Shown in pieces: positions 36,584 through 46,235 of a stretch of 64,000 nt of DNA. The stretch comes from Streptomyces sp. NBC_01224 (lineage in GTDB: Bacteria; Actinomycetota; Actinomycetes; Streptomycetales; Streptomycetaceae). Every line of letters starts with the position of its first letter. Position 1 is the stretch's first letter. The notes under the pieces are model-generated. The model was not told the DNA's origin and searched no databases. It saw only the letters and a list, made by a program, of their open reading frames with translations. Location: contig NZ_CP108530.1 of the NCBI RefSeq assembly GCF_036002945.1, positions 62,001 through 126,000 on the forward strand. The letters are read 5' to 3'. A program made the position numbers and the translations under genes.

Positions 36584-37354
36584 TCAGCGGTTGAGGAAGG
36601 AGTAGCTGCGGCCGAGCTCGGTAAAGCCGCGGCAGGAGTACCACTCGCGCGGCCAGTCGGTCACGTCCGCGACGAGGAAGAGCTGCGGGATCCCGGCAGC
36701 CGCGGCCAACGCCAGACCTGTGGCGAGCAAGGTGTCTCCGTAGCCCTGTTTACGGTGCGGCCCGGCGGTGACGAGGTCCTCCAGCTGAGCCAATCCGGCG
36801 GTTCGGTCGAGGTAGAGGTCGGCCCAGGCCGCGATCTCCCCATCTGGTGTCCGGGCGGCCAGGAAGAACATCTCCTCGGCGCCGCGCAGGCGGGCGGTGC
36901 GGCGCTCGGTGAGCTCTCGTGCGAGATCCTCGTCCAAGCCCCAGTCCAGCTGCTGGCGGAACACCGCCGCTCGCAGCTCATCCAGCTCGACCGGGTGCGC
37001 GGCAGGTTCGGGCAGCGCGCAGCCAGCCGTCTCCCGGGCCAGTATCAGCTCGGTGTCCCGGCCGTAGCCGGCCGCCGCCAGCACCGGGGTGGCCCGCTCC
37101 CCGAACGCCTCGTCCAGCACCGTGATCCGGTACTGCTGCCGCGGTCCGAGGCCCTGTGCAGCCAGTTCGGGCAGCGCCGCCGGGTCGGCGTCCGAGGCGT
37201 GGACGATCAGTCGGTTGTGCTCCTGGGATCGGGAGAAGTCCGGGTCGCGGACGACGAAGGCCCCGGACAGCTCGACGGTCTCAGAGGCCTGGCGGCGGGC
37301 GAAGGCGGCACGGAAGGCGGTCACGCGCTCAAGCAGATCCGACATCTGCGTCAT
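36584..37354 (-). CDS. GNAT-family N-acetyltransferase
   Basis: About 256 residues from MTQMSDLLERVTAFRAAFAR. The C-terminal half is a GNAT fold: AWADLYLDRTAGLAQLEDLV, TAGPHRKQGYGDTLLATGLA (acetyl-CoA pyrophosphate loop, R-K-Q-G-Y-G) and FLVADVTDWPREWYSCRGFT. The N-terminal half resembles a second, degenerate GNAT domain. The substrate is unknown. An IS1380-like element sits 56 bp upstream of the start, so the native promoter may be displaced. Confidence 0.85.
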   Translation of the reverse strand: MTQMSDLLERVTAFRAAFARRQASETVELSGAFVVRDPDFSRSQEHNRLIVHASDADPAALPELAAQGLGPRQQYRITVLDEAFGERATPVLAAAGYGRDTELILARETAGCALPEPAAHPVELDELRAAVFRQQLDWGLDEDLARELTERRTARLRGAEEMFFLAARTPDGEIAAWADLYLDRTAGLAQLEDLVTAGPHRKQGYGDTLLATGLALAAAAGIPQLFLVADVTDWPREWYSCRGFTELGRSYSFLNR

Positions 37355-37410
37355 GATCGTCCCGCCCACTACCGCGGGCAACAACTTTTCCCTACCGGCG
37401 GACGCTCTAA

Positions 37411-39079
37411 GCCTTGATCCACCGATCTGATGGCTGTGGATGACTCTTCGAGAAACAAGGAAGTGCCTTGTGACCTGCGATGATGGGAGTTCTTGAGGCT
37501 TCCAGCACGCACGATCGGCAAGGCACTTCCGAGATGCAAGTTTCCCATACTCCAGCGGCGGTCTCCGCTGCGTTCGATGACCCGAATCTGGTCGCGCATG
37601 CCGGGCTGGTTCCGGTGATGCGGCTGGCCGAACGGTGCGGGCTGTCGGGCCTGGTGGCGCAGAAGGTGAAGCTGAGCGGGACGAGGAACGGCGCGGGTGC
37701 GTCGGCGGACGTCAAGGTCAGCAGCATCGTGGCCGGCATGGCGGCGGGCGCGGACAGTATCGACGACCTCCATATCCTGCGGCACGGCGCGATGCCGGCC
37801 CTGTTCCGGGGGCCCGTGCGCCGTCCACGCTGGGCACCTTCCTCCGTTCGTTCACCCACGGTCACGCACTCCAACTCCACGCTGTCCACCGCAGGTTCCT
37901 CGGTCAACTGGCCGCGCACGCCCCGCTGCTGCCCGGTGCCGGCGACAAGGCGTTCATTGATATCGACTCCACCCACAAGCGGGTCTACGGCCGGGCCAAG
38001 CAGGGTGCCGAGTACGGCCGGTTCAAGGGCATCCGCACCCTGCACCCCCTGCTCGCCACGATCTGCACCCCGCACGCGCGGCCGGTGATCGCCACAGTAC
38101 GGATGCGCCGCGGCAAGGCAGCCGATTCCCGTGGGGCCCCGAAGTTCGTCAGTGAGGCGCTGTCCACCGCCGTCGAGGCGGGCTGCACCGGCACCCGGAT
38201 CCTGCGAGCGGACTCGCAGTTCTACAACGCCGGGGTGATCTCGGCCTGCCGCCGGGCCGGAGCCCACTTCTCGATTACCTGCGGGTTGAACCCCTCCATC
38301 AAACGGGCCGTCCTCGGCATTCCCGACCAGGCCTGGCAGCAGATCACATACCCGACCGCGGTGCCCGATCCTGCAACCGGTGAGCTCGTCTCGGACGCCG
38401 AAGTCGCCGAGATACCCGCCTACACCGCCTTCGCCAGCCGCACGAAAGCGGAGCGGGTCACCGCGCGGCTGATCGTGCGCCGGGTCCGTGACCTGGCCAA
38501 ACCCGCCATTGTGGGTGAGCAGGGCGAGTTGTTTCCCGTCTGGCGCTACCACCCGTTCTTCACCGACCAGCCTGCACAAACCCTCCAGGCCGAACGCGAA
38601 CACCGCCACCACGCGGTCATCGAGCAGGTCATCGCCGACAGCAAAGCCTCCGCCCTGGCCCACCTGCCCTCCGCACACTTCCACGCCAACGCAGCATGGC
38701 TCACCCTGTGGGCGATGACCTACAACCTGCTGCGGGCCACCGGCGCACAAGCCTCCGCCTTCCACGCCAGGGCCACCACCGCCACGATCCGCACCCACCT
38801 GGTCCATGTTCCGGCCCGGATCGCCCACTCCGCCCGCCGCATCACACTGCACCTACCGCACAACTGGCCCTGGCAGCACGCCTGGACACACCTGTTCTCC
38901 ACGGCCCACGGACCGGCCGGCTGATACGAACAGCCCCTGCCCACCCCGCCCGCAAGGGCCCGACCGGAACCGAACCGTGGAAATGCTGGGCAGACCAGCG
39001 GAAACAACCTGCCCTCACCCGACCACCCGACCCCAAGCCGATCAAAAGACCACTCTCAAACCACCTCGGTGGATCAAGG
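37411..39079. mobile_element. Second IS1380-family element with CTAAG duplication
   Basis: The ends share CCTTGATCCACCGA (left from 37411, right complement ending 39079). CTAAG flanks both sides (37406-37410 and 39080-39084). Length is 1669 bp. It differs from the 24938-26597 element in both ends and transposase. Confidence 0.88.
37534..38924 (+). pseudogene. IS1380-family transposase, one-base frameshift
   Basis: MQVSHTPAAVSAAFDDPNLV to DLHILRHGAMPALF runs to the GGGGG at 37808-37812. ARAPSTLGTFLRSFTHGHAL then continues to the end in another frame; one more G would join them (LFRGARAPSTLG). DDE motifs lie after the shift: KAFIDIDSTHKRVYG, TRILRADSQFYNAGV and HAVIEQVIADSKASA. It is inactive as read unless the frameshift is a sequencing error. 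Confidence 0.83.
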
Positions 39080-39168
39080 CTAAGCGGCAGAGCGGTGGTG
39101 GTTTCGGCCTGTGCCAGGACGGCCTTCGTTCGCCGCGCCGGCCTCCCGGATACCGAGACGCTGTCCAG

Positions 39169-39594
39169 TCAGCTGCTCCCGGCCCATGCTGACCAGTGGG
39201 GCGTGAGCGGGACTCCGAAGTCCGTCAGTTTCTCCAGGACGTAGTCCCTGGTCTCGTCGGTCATGAAGGGGTAGGCCGCGTCGAGCACGTCCAGGTCGTC
39301 GAGCAGAAGCTCCAGCACCTGGAACCAGAACGCGTCGTTCAGTGTCGTGTCCGTGCTGCGCAGGCCGAGAGCGACGCATGCGAAGCAGCGGCGCAGGAGA
39401 TCCTCGTGCGCGGACGGACGCCGCAGCGCGGGCATCACCAGCGGGTCGGCGAAACCGTCCCTCAGGAGCGGGAAGAGAAGCACTTCCCCGTCCGCTTCCT
39501 CCTCCGCCAGGAGCCGGATGGGCGCCGCCATCTCGGGCACCATGTCCAGGAGAATCTCCTGCACGTTCGAACGCGTCATGGCGGACGCCGGCAT
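39169..39594 (-). CDS. Conserved hypothetical Streptomyces protein
   Basis: 141 residues from MPASAMTRSNVQEILLDMVP, with AGAAGG 7 nt upstream. It is all-helical and acidic: LLAEEEADGEVLLFPLLRDG, HEDLLRRCFACVALGLRS and LELLLDDLDVLDAAYPFMTD, then a C-terminal TRDYVLEKLTDFG. It looks like a small immunity-type or regulatory helical protein, but this is only a guess from fold class. It lies 90 bp from the IS1380 right end. Confidence 0.65.
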   Translation of the reverse strand: MPASAMTRSNVQEILLDMVPEMAAPIRLLAEEEADGEVLLFPLLRDGFADPLVMPALRRPSAHEDLLRRCFACVALGLRSTDTTLNDAFWFQVLELLLDDLDVLDAAYPFMTDETRDYVLEKLTDFGVPLTPHWSAWAGSS

Positions 39595-39793
39595 CCATTC
39601 ACCTTCTCGATAGAACTGGCGGTGTGAGAGCACAACGCGCGGCTGGCGGGCTCCGACTCCTTGCACCGCAGGCAGATCGTCGGTCGCGTGCGGAAGGTTC
39701 CTGCTGGCGGCGGGGTGCCTCCTTCGGGTGAGGTGCATGTTCGTTGGCGAACCGGGTCGCACCGGGGGGCGTCGGTCAAAGCATGACGGAGCC

Positions 39794-40508
39794 CTACTCG
39801 GGCCCCTCGCTGCTTGGTTGACGCCGGACGGCGGGCGCGTTGGGTGCTCGGCCCGTGGCAGGATGAGAGACGCCAGGCACGGCGGGCCCCAGCGCGCGCC
39901 CGAGCCGACAAGATCCTGACGAGCTCGGGCGGGGTGCCGGTGGAGCATCGCGGTTTTCGTCGAGCCAGAGAGTGAGCAGCGGCCCGTCGAGGGACTCCGC
40001 GTCTATGACGGCGTGGGCGCGGCGGAAGACCGCCTCCATGACGGGTGCTAGCCCGGGGTGGGGGCCGCCCGTCGCATCAAGCCGTTTCTGCACTGCGGTC
40101 CACCACGGGTGCGGCCCAGGCGGCTTGGTCGACGGGGCCCCGGGTTCGAGTTGTTCCGCGCATTGTCCGTGTCGCCAGTGCGCGAAGCGGTTCATGCCGT
40201 CCGCGCCCCGCAACATGCCGATGGTCTCCGTACCCTGGGACAGGGCGGAAAGAGTGCCCGCCCTCATGCCCACGATGCCGTACTCCTCGTGGCAGAACGA
40301 CCAGTTGCCACACGTTCCAGCACGCAACACGGACCCTGCCGAAGAGTGGGACGTGAGCAGGCTCGCTGCTTGCTGCCTTGGTGAGCAACCGGGCGCCTCG
40401 GATATCAGCTCCGTAGCGGGCAAGAACGTCCTCCGGGGCCACTCTCTCGGTGGCCCTGCGGCCCTTCGACTTGGCGAGCTGGGCTCGCGCTCTGGACCGA
40501 CTTTCCAC
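39794..40508 (-). pseudogene. DUF6461-type gene, frameshifted and truncated
   Basis: APEDVLARYGADIRGARLLT and SSEPAHVPLFGRVRVA in one frame are followed by GNWSFCHEEYGIVGMRAGTL, SALSQGTETIGMLRGADGMN and RFAHWRHGQCAEQLEPG in another; the shift is near 40315. This is the DUF6461 pattern. The family N-terminus is missing at about 40480, where a plus-strand DUF5959 gene overlaps. It is probably dead. Confidence 0.65.
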
Positions 40509-40758
40509 AGGTCAGGACATCTGCTGGAGGGACGACGACCACAGTCCCGAGATCAGGATCCAGCCCTACAACGAAGAGCATGAGACGGTCGCTGTCCGTG
40601 TGGAGGACCTGGGCAGTTCGTGCGTTTCCGTGTTCATCCCGTTGTGCCTCGAAGAGGGCTGGATCGACGAACAGCGGAGGCTGCTCGCGCAGGTACGACA
40701 GGAGTGGCCAAGCGAGGTCCTCGAATCCTCATGGGGTGTCTACGAGTGGCGGCGCTGA
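40450..40758 (+). CDS. DUF5959-type protein, N-terminally shortened
   Basis: 102 codons match the C-terminal half of DUF5959 proteins: FDLASWARALDRLSTGQDIC, WRDDDHSPEIRIQPYNEEHE, SVFIPLCLEEGWIDEQRRLL and WPSEVLESSWGVYEWRR. Full-length members have a further 60-80 N-terminal residues. The in-frame ATG lacks a good ribosome site. It may be a truncated relic or a re-started gene. It overlaps the broken DUF6461 gene tail to tail. Confidence 0.55.
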   Translation: MALRPFDLASWARALDRLSTGQDICWRDDDHSPEIRIQPYNEEHETVAVRVEDLGSSCVSVFIPLCLEEGWIDEQRRLLAQVRQEWPSEVLESSWGVYEWRR

Positions 40759-40918
40759 GCTTCCGACAGCCGGCGCCAGCAGATAAGTGCGCATCCGAGG
40801 GTCAGGAAGGCTTCGTGGATGTCGTCGCGGACCTCCCAGCGGATCCGAAGGCGGCGGAACCAGTGGAGATGAGCGAAGGCGCGCTCGACGACCCAGCGTT
40901 GAGTTCCCAGGCCAGAGC
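40740..40918 (-). pseudogene. IS5-family transposase C-terminal fragment
   Basis: Minus-strand frame GLGTQRWVVERAFAHLHWFR, RLRIRWEVRDDIHEAFLTLG and CALICWRRL, ending at 40740. It contains the catalytic Glu (VVERAF) of IS5 transposases. Upstream it is replaced by a hydrolase fragment. Confidence 0.8.
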
Positions 40919-41285
40919 CGTGCGCAGCGCCCCGGCGGGCGATCATTATCTGCGCGCGTCCACCGAGGGGTTGGGGATGGCCGTGCCCGAGCCCACGCCG
41001 CGCCGGCTCCGTGCCGTCGCCACCTCCATGAGGGAGCGGCCCGTCTGGGACGCGGAGATCCCGCTGGAGGCGATCCGGGGCGCCGCCCCGCCGGTCCTGG
41101 TGATCTGCGGGACCTGGGAGAGCGCGCCGGCCGCGTACCGCGAACACGTGGGGCTGCCCCTCATGGCCGTGGCCGAGTCCCTCACGGACTCCCTCGGGGG
41201 CCGCCTCCTGCGGGTGCCCGGGTACTACCCGCACACCCAGGAGCCCGCCGCCGTCAACGCCGCCCTGCGGGAGTTCTGGGGCTGA
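40919..41285 (+). pseudogene. Alpha/beta-hydrolase C-terminal fragment
   Basis: About 120 codons, LRASTEGLGMAVPEPTPRRL, PLEAIRGAAPPVLVICGTWE, LLRVPGYYPHTQEPAAVNAA and LREFWG, form the C-terminal part of an alpha/beta hydrolase: a strand with the catalytic Asp position (ICGTWE) and a His (YYPHTQEP). The nucleophile half was lost, apparently when the IS5 remnant arrived. Confidence 0.65.
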
Positions 41286-41495
41286 CCAGGGTTCCACACA
41301 CCGGCATCGGCGGTGGGCCGGGGCTTGGCGGTCGAGTTCCCAAGTCCTTCGGGCGTTGACTTCGGAGCCGATTGGAGCGCGTCCGCGGTGAGGTGGCGAG
41401 GCAGAGGCGACAACTCGGTTTACGGGCCGCGACTTGACCTCAACCATGATTGATGTTCGATGCTGCTGGACACACGGCGACAACAGGAGGTTCGT

Positions 41496-42145
41496 GTGAC
41501 AACACCTCAGCTCCCGGATCTGGCCCGGCCTGACGCCGGGACCACGCTGATCAGCGAGTGGCTCGTGGACGGGCCGGACCTGCAGGACCGGGCGGGCCGC
41601 GCGCTGCTCGGGGAGTGGGACGAGCTGTCGGCCAGGTTTCGCCCCGGGGCTTTCCTGCGACTCAGCTGCTTCGCAAGTGCGGACGGGCGTGTGCTGCTCA
41701 GCGTCGCGCAGTGGGCGAGCGACGAGGCCCACCTCGCCTTCGTCCGTGAGCACAGGTCCGAGATGGTCGGCCGCATCGACCGCGAGATCCCGGGGATCCG
41801 GCGCCCCGGGCTGGTCCGCTACCGGTTGGCGCACACCGTCGTGGCGGACGGCGCCGACAGCACGACCGACGTGATCGTGGTCGCGCACGCCGAGACCGAG
41901 CCGACGTCCCCTGCCACGCGATGGGCCGAGGCCACCGCCGGGGGCTACGGTCGGCTCCGCCCCCGGGCATGGGCACCGCGCATGTGTTCGTGAGCGAGGA
42001 CGGTACGCGTGGCCTGCTCTACGCACCGGTGACACAGGCGAACGACGTTGCCGGTGCGCGGCCCTACCGGCTGCTCGGAGCCGTCGCAGGGCCGGGTGCC
42101 GGTGCGGACGGCACGGGACTTCTTCACCGAGCACCGGACCTGTGA
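41496..42145 (+). pseudogene. Antibiotic-biosynthesis-monooxygenase-like gene, frameshifted
   Basis: Starts VTTPQLPDLARPDAGTTLIS (GTG at 41496 with GGAGG upstream). It holds an ABM-type ferredoxin-like domain (AFLRLSCFASADGRVLLSVA, QWASDEAHLAFVREHRSEM) repeated more loosely. Near 41945 it leaves frame; GMGTAHVFVSEDGTRGLLYA and PYRLLGAVAGPGAG follow in the next frame to 42145. One extra C would join them. Function is unknown; ABM relatives act on small aromatic or haem substrates. Confidence 0.65.
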
Positions 42146-42162
42146 CCGCTGCTCGCCTCCTC

Positions 42163-42180
42163 CTCCCCCCCGGGGGGGAG
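42163..42180. terminator. C/G palindrome, likely terminator
   Basis: CTCCCCCCC directly followed by GGGGGGGAG, downstream of the ABM-like gene. Confidence 0.45.
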
Positions 42181-42218
42181 TGGGCGCGTGCGATTCACTC
42201 CCGCGTGAGGTGACTCAG

Positions 42219-42240
42219 TTCACATGCAATTCACATGCAA
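42219..42240. repeat. Tandem 11-bp repeat TTCACATGCAA
   Basis: Two exact adjacent copies, 60 bp before the PNPOx-like gene. They may be paired binding sites for its regulator. Confidence 0.5.
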
Positions 42241-42301
42241 TGAGGTTCCTGGGACCGCGTGAGCGCGACCGGCAGAGGCCCACGAGCGGCATGATCAAAG
42301 C

Positions 42302-42733
42302 ATGACAGAGCGGGAGTTCGATGTAGAAGCCTTCCTCGCCCAGCCGCTCACCGCGCGGGTGGCGACCGCTGGGCCGACCGTGCGGCCGACGTGGTTCCTC
42401 TGGGAGGAAGGGGCCTTCTGGATTCTGACCGGCCCCTGGGCAAGGCTGCTGAGCCGCGTCCGGACCGACCCCGCGATCGCCCTCGTCGTTGATGTGTGTG
42501 ATCTCGGAACGGGTCTGGTCAGGCAGGTAATCGCCCGTGGGCAGGCCGAGATCCTGCCGTTCGACGTGCCTCGGGGCCGACGCAAGCTCAACCGGTATCT
42601 CGGGGCGGACGACGCGAAGTGGGACAACCGCTTCCGGCACTATCTGCTCGACGACCCGGCCGAACGAGGAACCGTCTGGCTGCGGTTGCGACCGGACTCC
42701 CTGGTCGCGAAGGACCTCAGCTACTCCGTCTGA
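42302..42733 (+). CDS. PNPOx-like flavin-binding protein
   Basis: 143 residues from MTEREFDVEAFLAQPLTARV. The split-barrel fold is recognisable: ARVATAGPTVRPTWFLWEEG, AFWILTGPWARLLSRVRTDP (phosphate-binding region), IALVVDVCDLG and RQVIARGQAEILPFD. The C-terminus (VWLRLRPDSLVAKDLSYSV) closes the barrel. Relatives bind FMN, F420 or haem, so the cofactor is uncertain. A tandem TTCACATGCAA repeat lies in its promoter region. Confidence 0.85.
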   Translation: MTEREFDVEAFLAQPLTARVATAGPTVRPTWFLWEEGAFWILTGPWARLLSRVRTDPAIALVVDVCDLGTGLVRQVIARGQAEILPFDVPRGRRKLNRYLGADDAKWDNRFRHYLLDDPAERGTVWLRLRPDSLVAKDLSYSV

Positions 42734-42734
42734 G

Positions 42735-42920
42735 GAAGCCCACAACACCTCCCACCGCACGGTCCGCGCCCGAGTCGAGCACGTCTCGGCCCGCATGAAG
42801 ACCTGGAAGATCCTCCGCGGCTGTCGCCCGAAGGGCGACGGCGTCCACCGCGCAGTCCGCGGCATCACCCGCCTCCACGACCTCGCCCCGACCGGGGAGG
42901 GGAGCCATGCCCACAACTGA
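42735..42920 (+). pseudogene. DDE transposase C-terminal remnant
   Basis: HNTSHRTVRARVEHVSARMK, TWKILRGCRPKGDGVHRAVR and GITRLHDLAP match the C-terminus of a Streptomyces IS5-type transposase. The catalytic Glu (VEHV) is present; all else is gone. It begins directly after the preceding stop codon. Confidence 0.7.
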
Positions 42921-43042
42921 TGAGGAGCGCGGCTGAGATCAATTGCGGGACAGGCATGAAGAGTTGACGGATTCGCGTGTGGCTCAAGCGGTGGACATGT
43001 CACTCAGTGTGTTTTCATGTGCAGCATGAAAACGAGGCGTCG

Positions 43043-43771
43043 ATGAGTACCACTCGATTCTCCGCGTTCGTCGGGGTCGTCTGCGCGGCCGTTCTCTGTG
43101 TCGGCTGCGGCTCGCAGGCGGAGGAGCAGCCGAAGGCCGCCGCGCCGACCGCCGACAGCCCGTCGCCGTCGGCACCCGCGGCGCCGACCGCCGACCCGCA
43201 CGTGGTGCCGGGTTCGGTCCTGAAGACCTATCTGCCGACCAACCGCACCCTGCCCGAGGGGTGGAAGGTTTCCACCGTGTTCGAGGAGCACGACAGCGGC
43301 CCGAAGCCGGTGCCGCCGTCCGCCGATCCCAGCCCGACGGTGAACTTCGGCTGCAACCAGCTGGTCCGGAGCGGTACGGAGGCGGCCCTCGGCGGCTGGG
43401 GCGCGTACGCCAACCTGGGGGTCACCGACCCGTCCGCCCATGAGGTCGGGATCATGGTGCGCGCCTACTCCACCGGCCAGGCGTCGGAGGTGTTCGGCCG
43501 GCTGAGGTCGCTGGAAGGTGTCTGCGGAACGACCTACGAGCCCAATTCGGCGGGGCTGTTGAACAACCCGGTCACGATCACCGTCAGCGCCGTCGACGGT
43601 GTCGGGGACGAGGGCGTGCGCGTCACGATCGACCGGAAGGCGTACGTCGGCCTGGATCTCGTCGTCATGCGAGTCGGTGACCGGCTGCTGTCCGTGACCT
43701 CCGACAACGACGGCGGGAAGTTCGCCGACGTCATGGCACTGACGAAGGCCATCGCACCCCGGGTGAAGTGA
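43043..43771 (+). CDS. Secreted lipoprotein of unknown function
   Basis: 242 residues. The signal peptide MSTTRFSAFVGVVCAAVLC ends in a lipobox LCVGC, so the mature protein is lipid-anchored at Cys-21 or so. A Pro/Ala/Ser-rich linker (about 25-55) follows, then a globular domain with two Cys (NFGCNQLVRSGTEAALGGWG, LEGVCGTTYEP). That could be one disulfide. The domain pattern (AYANLGVTD, VMRVGDRLLSVTS) resembles PknH-like sensor or substrate-capture lipoproteins of Streptomyces. It is convergent with the merR/ecfT remnant and not in an operon. Confidence 0.8.
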   Translation: MSTTRFSAFVGVVCAAVLCVGCGSQAEEQPKAAAPTADSPSPSAPAAPTADPHVVPGSVLKTYLPTNRTLPEGWKVSTVFEEHDSGPKPVPPSADPSPTVNFGCNQLVRSGTEAALGGWGAYANLGVTDPSAHEVGIMVRAYSTGQASEVFGRLRSLEGVCGTTYEPNSAGLLNNPVTITVSAVDGVGDEGVRVTIDRKAYVGLDLVVMRVGDRLLSVTSDNDGGKFADVMALTKAIAPRVK

Positions 43772-43774
43772 ACC

Positions 43775-43990
43775 GCGTTCCAGCGCGTCTTCCAGGGCGG
43801 GGACGACGATGCCGCGCAGCGCCCGCAGTCCCCGGGTGCGCCCGGCACGCAGCTTCCGGACCCGCGCCACCCACTGCACGCTCTGCACCAGTTGGGGGGC
43901 CACGCTGATCGCGACGGTGACGGCGACACCCAGCTCGTACAGTGCGCCGGGCAGCACGCGCAGGGCCCGCTTCGGGCGGGTCGTGGGGGT
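43775..43990 (-). pseudogene. ecfT-like (ECF transporter T component) fragment
   Basis: The minus-strand frame RALRVLPGALYELGVAVTVA, ISVAPQLVQSVQWVARVRKL and LRALRGIVVPALEDALER is the late part of an energy-coupling-factor T subunit: hydrophobic helix, then the Arg-rich coupling helices. It is joined to the merR remnant without its own start. Confidence 0.65.
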
Positions 43991-44564
43991 CGACGGTGTC
44001 ATCGAGGGCGGCGTCGGCCGCGTCGAGGCGGTCTGCCTCGGCCCGTAGGCCGGGATGGGTCGCCAGGGTGATGAACACGCTGGCCTGAATTGCGGCGCCC
44101 AGCGGCCCGAAGATCCGTTCCGTGACCAGCAGGGCGTCCAGGTCGGAGGGGCGCAGTGCGCCAGAAGGCAGGTGGCTGAGCCGGTCCGTGACCAACGGGG
44201 AGAGCAAGCCCAGTGGGCTGCCCACGACCCGCAGGCGCTGGACTGCCGCGCGCTGACGCTTGATGTCGGCCTCCTGGGCGGCCAGGGTCTCCTCCAGCCG
44301 GCCCAGGACGTCCTCAACGTCCCGGGCTTCGTCGAAGGCGGCCCGCATGTCGTCCAGGCTGATGCCGGCCTCGGACATCTTGCGGATCCACAGCAGGCGG
44401 ATCATGTCGTCGTAGCCGTAGCGGCGGCGTCCGTCTCCGCCTCGCTCGGGCTCCGGCAGCAGACCGATCTGGTGGTAGTGACGAATGGCGCGCGGGGTGG
44501 TTCCGGCGAAGGCGGCGGCATCGCCGATCTTGACCTCGCGGGGAGGCGTGGCGGAGGGGTACAT
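43991..44564 (-). pseudogene. MerR-family regulator, 3' truncated
   Basis: Begins MYPSATPPREVKIGDAAAFA with AAAGG upstream. A complete MerR HTH (GTTPRAIRHYHQIGLLPEPE, RRRYGYDDMIRLLWIRKMSE) and dimerisation helix are followed by an effector-domain start (LVTDRLSHLPSGALRPSDLD). After about 190 residues (DDTVDPHDP) it runs into ecfT-derived DNA and out of frame. A long Arg/Pro-rich read-through tail to 43731 is predicted. DNA binding could survive; effector sensing probably not. Confidence 0.75.
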
Positions 44565-44882
44565 CGCAGACAGGGCCTTTCGTGCTGTGGTGCCCTCGAC
44601 GACACCACATGCCGCTACGGCATGTGCAAACTACACACCACCCGGACCCTGACGGGCTATCGGGCAGTCCCTCGCCATTGGTGTCCCGTCCCAGGACAGG
44701 CCCGGAATGGGTGGGGAGACCCGTCGAGCAGGTCTGATGGCACCCCGAGCAGGGGTTGGGGATTTTCAAGGAGCCCCATCATCCGGCCGGTACCGGGCGG
44801 CCGGCAGCGCGAACGGCACTTCGCAGCCGTCTGACCGATCCGGACATCCTTCGTGCACACCCTTCCAGGGTGCTCCCACACC
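44565..44882. other. Spacer between merR remnant and unit A
   Basis: No protein-like frame. It contains the divergent promoter region of the merR gene; no clear MerR-type operator was identified by eye. Confidence 0.4.
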
Positions 44883-45173
44883 GCCAGTGTCCCGTCTCAA
44901 CGGATCTGGTTTACGACGAGTGGCTCGACCAGCGGCGACCAGATCGGTTGAGATAGGGCGGGAGCCGGATTCTCGGCGGATCTGGTCAGATGCGCGTTGC
45001 TCGTGCTGCTCATCTCAGTTGATGTGGTTCGGTTCAGGTGTTGCGACCAATCTGGTCGGTGCAGCTCAGTAGGGCCCTTGGGACCTGCCCCTTGACCCCC
45101 GTCCACGATCAGGCGCCGCCCCCACCACCCCCTCTGATGGCCGCAGCGGAGGCACTGAGACCGGGCGGGGGTC

Positions 45174-46091
45174 CTACTTCGACGGGCGCGTCCAGGCACG
45201 GACGGCCAGCTTGCCGGTGGTGCCGAGATCGAGGTGGGGCGTCACGGTCACCGGATCGGCGCGCTGCTCGGCCCGCACCCTGACGTACGGGACGTTGACG
45301 GCGGCGCCGGACTCGGTGGTGTTGCGCCACATGAGGCCCGAAAGGGCGCTCTCGCCCGGCTTCAGGACCAGCGGGCGGGCCGGCTCGTCAAATCCGGTAC
45401 CGGTGCTGATGCCACCGCTTCCATGTACGATCCGGACGCCTTGGACGGGTGACAGATCCTTGTCCAGCAGTTCCAGAAGCGGGTAACCGTCAAGTGAGTA
45501 GTCGCGCTTCCCGCAGTTCTCCAGGTGCAAGCCCACCACGCGCAGCCCCATCGCGGCGTCGCCGTCATCGGTGGTGAGGCGGATGCCGGAGGGTGGACAC
45601 TCGCCGGACGCGAGCGGCGCCTCGGCGGCGGGCACCTTGGTCACCCGGGAGACCTTGACGCGGGTCACCCGGGACGCTCCGGGGGCCAGCACCCCCACCC
45701 GGACCGTGCCGCGCTCGGTCGCGCCGGGGCCGACCGAGCGCACGGTCTCGTGGCTGTTGCCCATGACTTCGCCGGTGTCCGTGGTGAAGTCGAACAGGAT
45801 CGTGTACGTCAGCGCCTCGGTTCCGTTGTTGGTGACTTCGTAGGCGGCCGAGATCCCGGAGTCACCGGTGGGAAGGGGGTCGGCGTGGACGGAGAACCCG
45901 TCAGATTTGGGGGTGGGCGTGGCGGAGGGGATGGTCACCGAAGTGATCCGGACGCCGTCCACGGGCGGGTCGGTGACGGCGGTCCCTGACGCGGGGGCGA
46001 CTGCGCCGGGGGTGCCTGCCTGTTCGGATCCGCACGCCGTGAGCAGCAGGAGTGCGGCGAGGGCCGGAAGAAGGGAAGTGACTTTGCGCAT
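45174..46091 (-). CDS. DUF4232-type lipoprotein, cargo of unit A
   Basis: 305 residues. Signal MRKVTSLLPALAALLLLTAC with a perfect lipobox LTAC. The middle (about 85-150) is an FN3/CARDB-like beta domain (YEVTNNGTEALTYTILFDFT, RVGVLAPGASRVTRVKV). The C-terminal 150 residues are the DUF4232 domain (DGDAAMGLRVVGLHLENCGK, PLLELLDKDLSPVQGVRIVH, ALSGLMWRNTTES), with a Cys pair likely bridged. Exported and lipid-anchored; its function is unknown. It occupies most of unit A and has its own upstream space of over 60 bp before the broken gene. Confidence 0.85.
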   Translation of the reverse strand: MRKVTSLLPALAALLLLTACGSEQAGTPGAVAPASGTAVTDPPVDGVRITSVTIPSATPTPKSDGFSVHADPLPTGDSGISAAYEVTNNGTEALTYTILFDFTTDTGEVMGNSHETVRSVGPGATERGTVRVGVLAPGASRVTRVKVSRVTKVPAAEAPLASGECPPSGIRLTTDDGDAAMGLRVVGLHLENCGKRDYSLDGYPLLELLDKDLSPVQGVRIVHGSGGISTGTGFDEPARPLVLKPGESALSGLMWRNTTESGAAVNVPYVRVRAEQRADPVTVTPHLDLGTTGKLAVRAWTRPSK

Positions 46092-46235
46092 CAGGTCACT
46101 CCATCAGGGGCGCGAGCGCCGAGCCATGGTGTAAGCCAAAATTCCGGTCACAGGCGTGTCACGGGCCGCCTGCCGAGTGGGCTACTGCGACCTGCGGATA
46201 CGCGGCTCCGGGCAAGATCAGGGGCACGGTGTTTA

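Noticed and set aside
37407..38852. A 481-codon minus-strand frame across the second IS1380 element
   Set aside because: Shadow of the transposase. It stays open only because of G+C bias and changes character at the frameshift.
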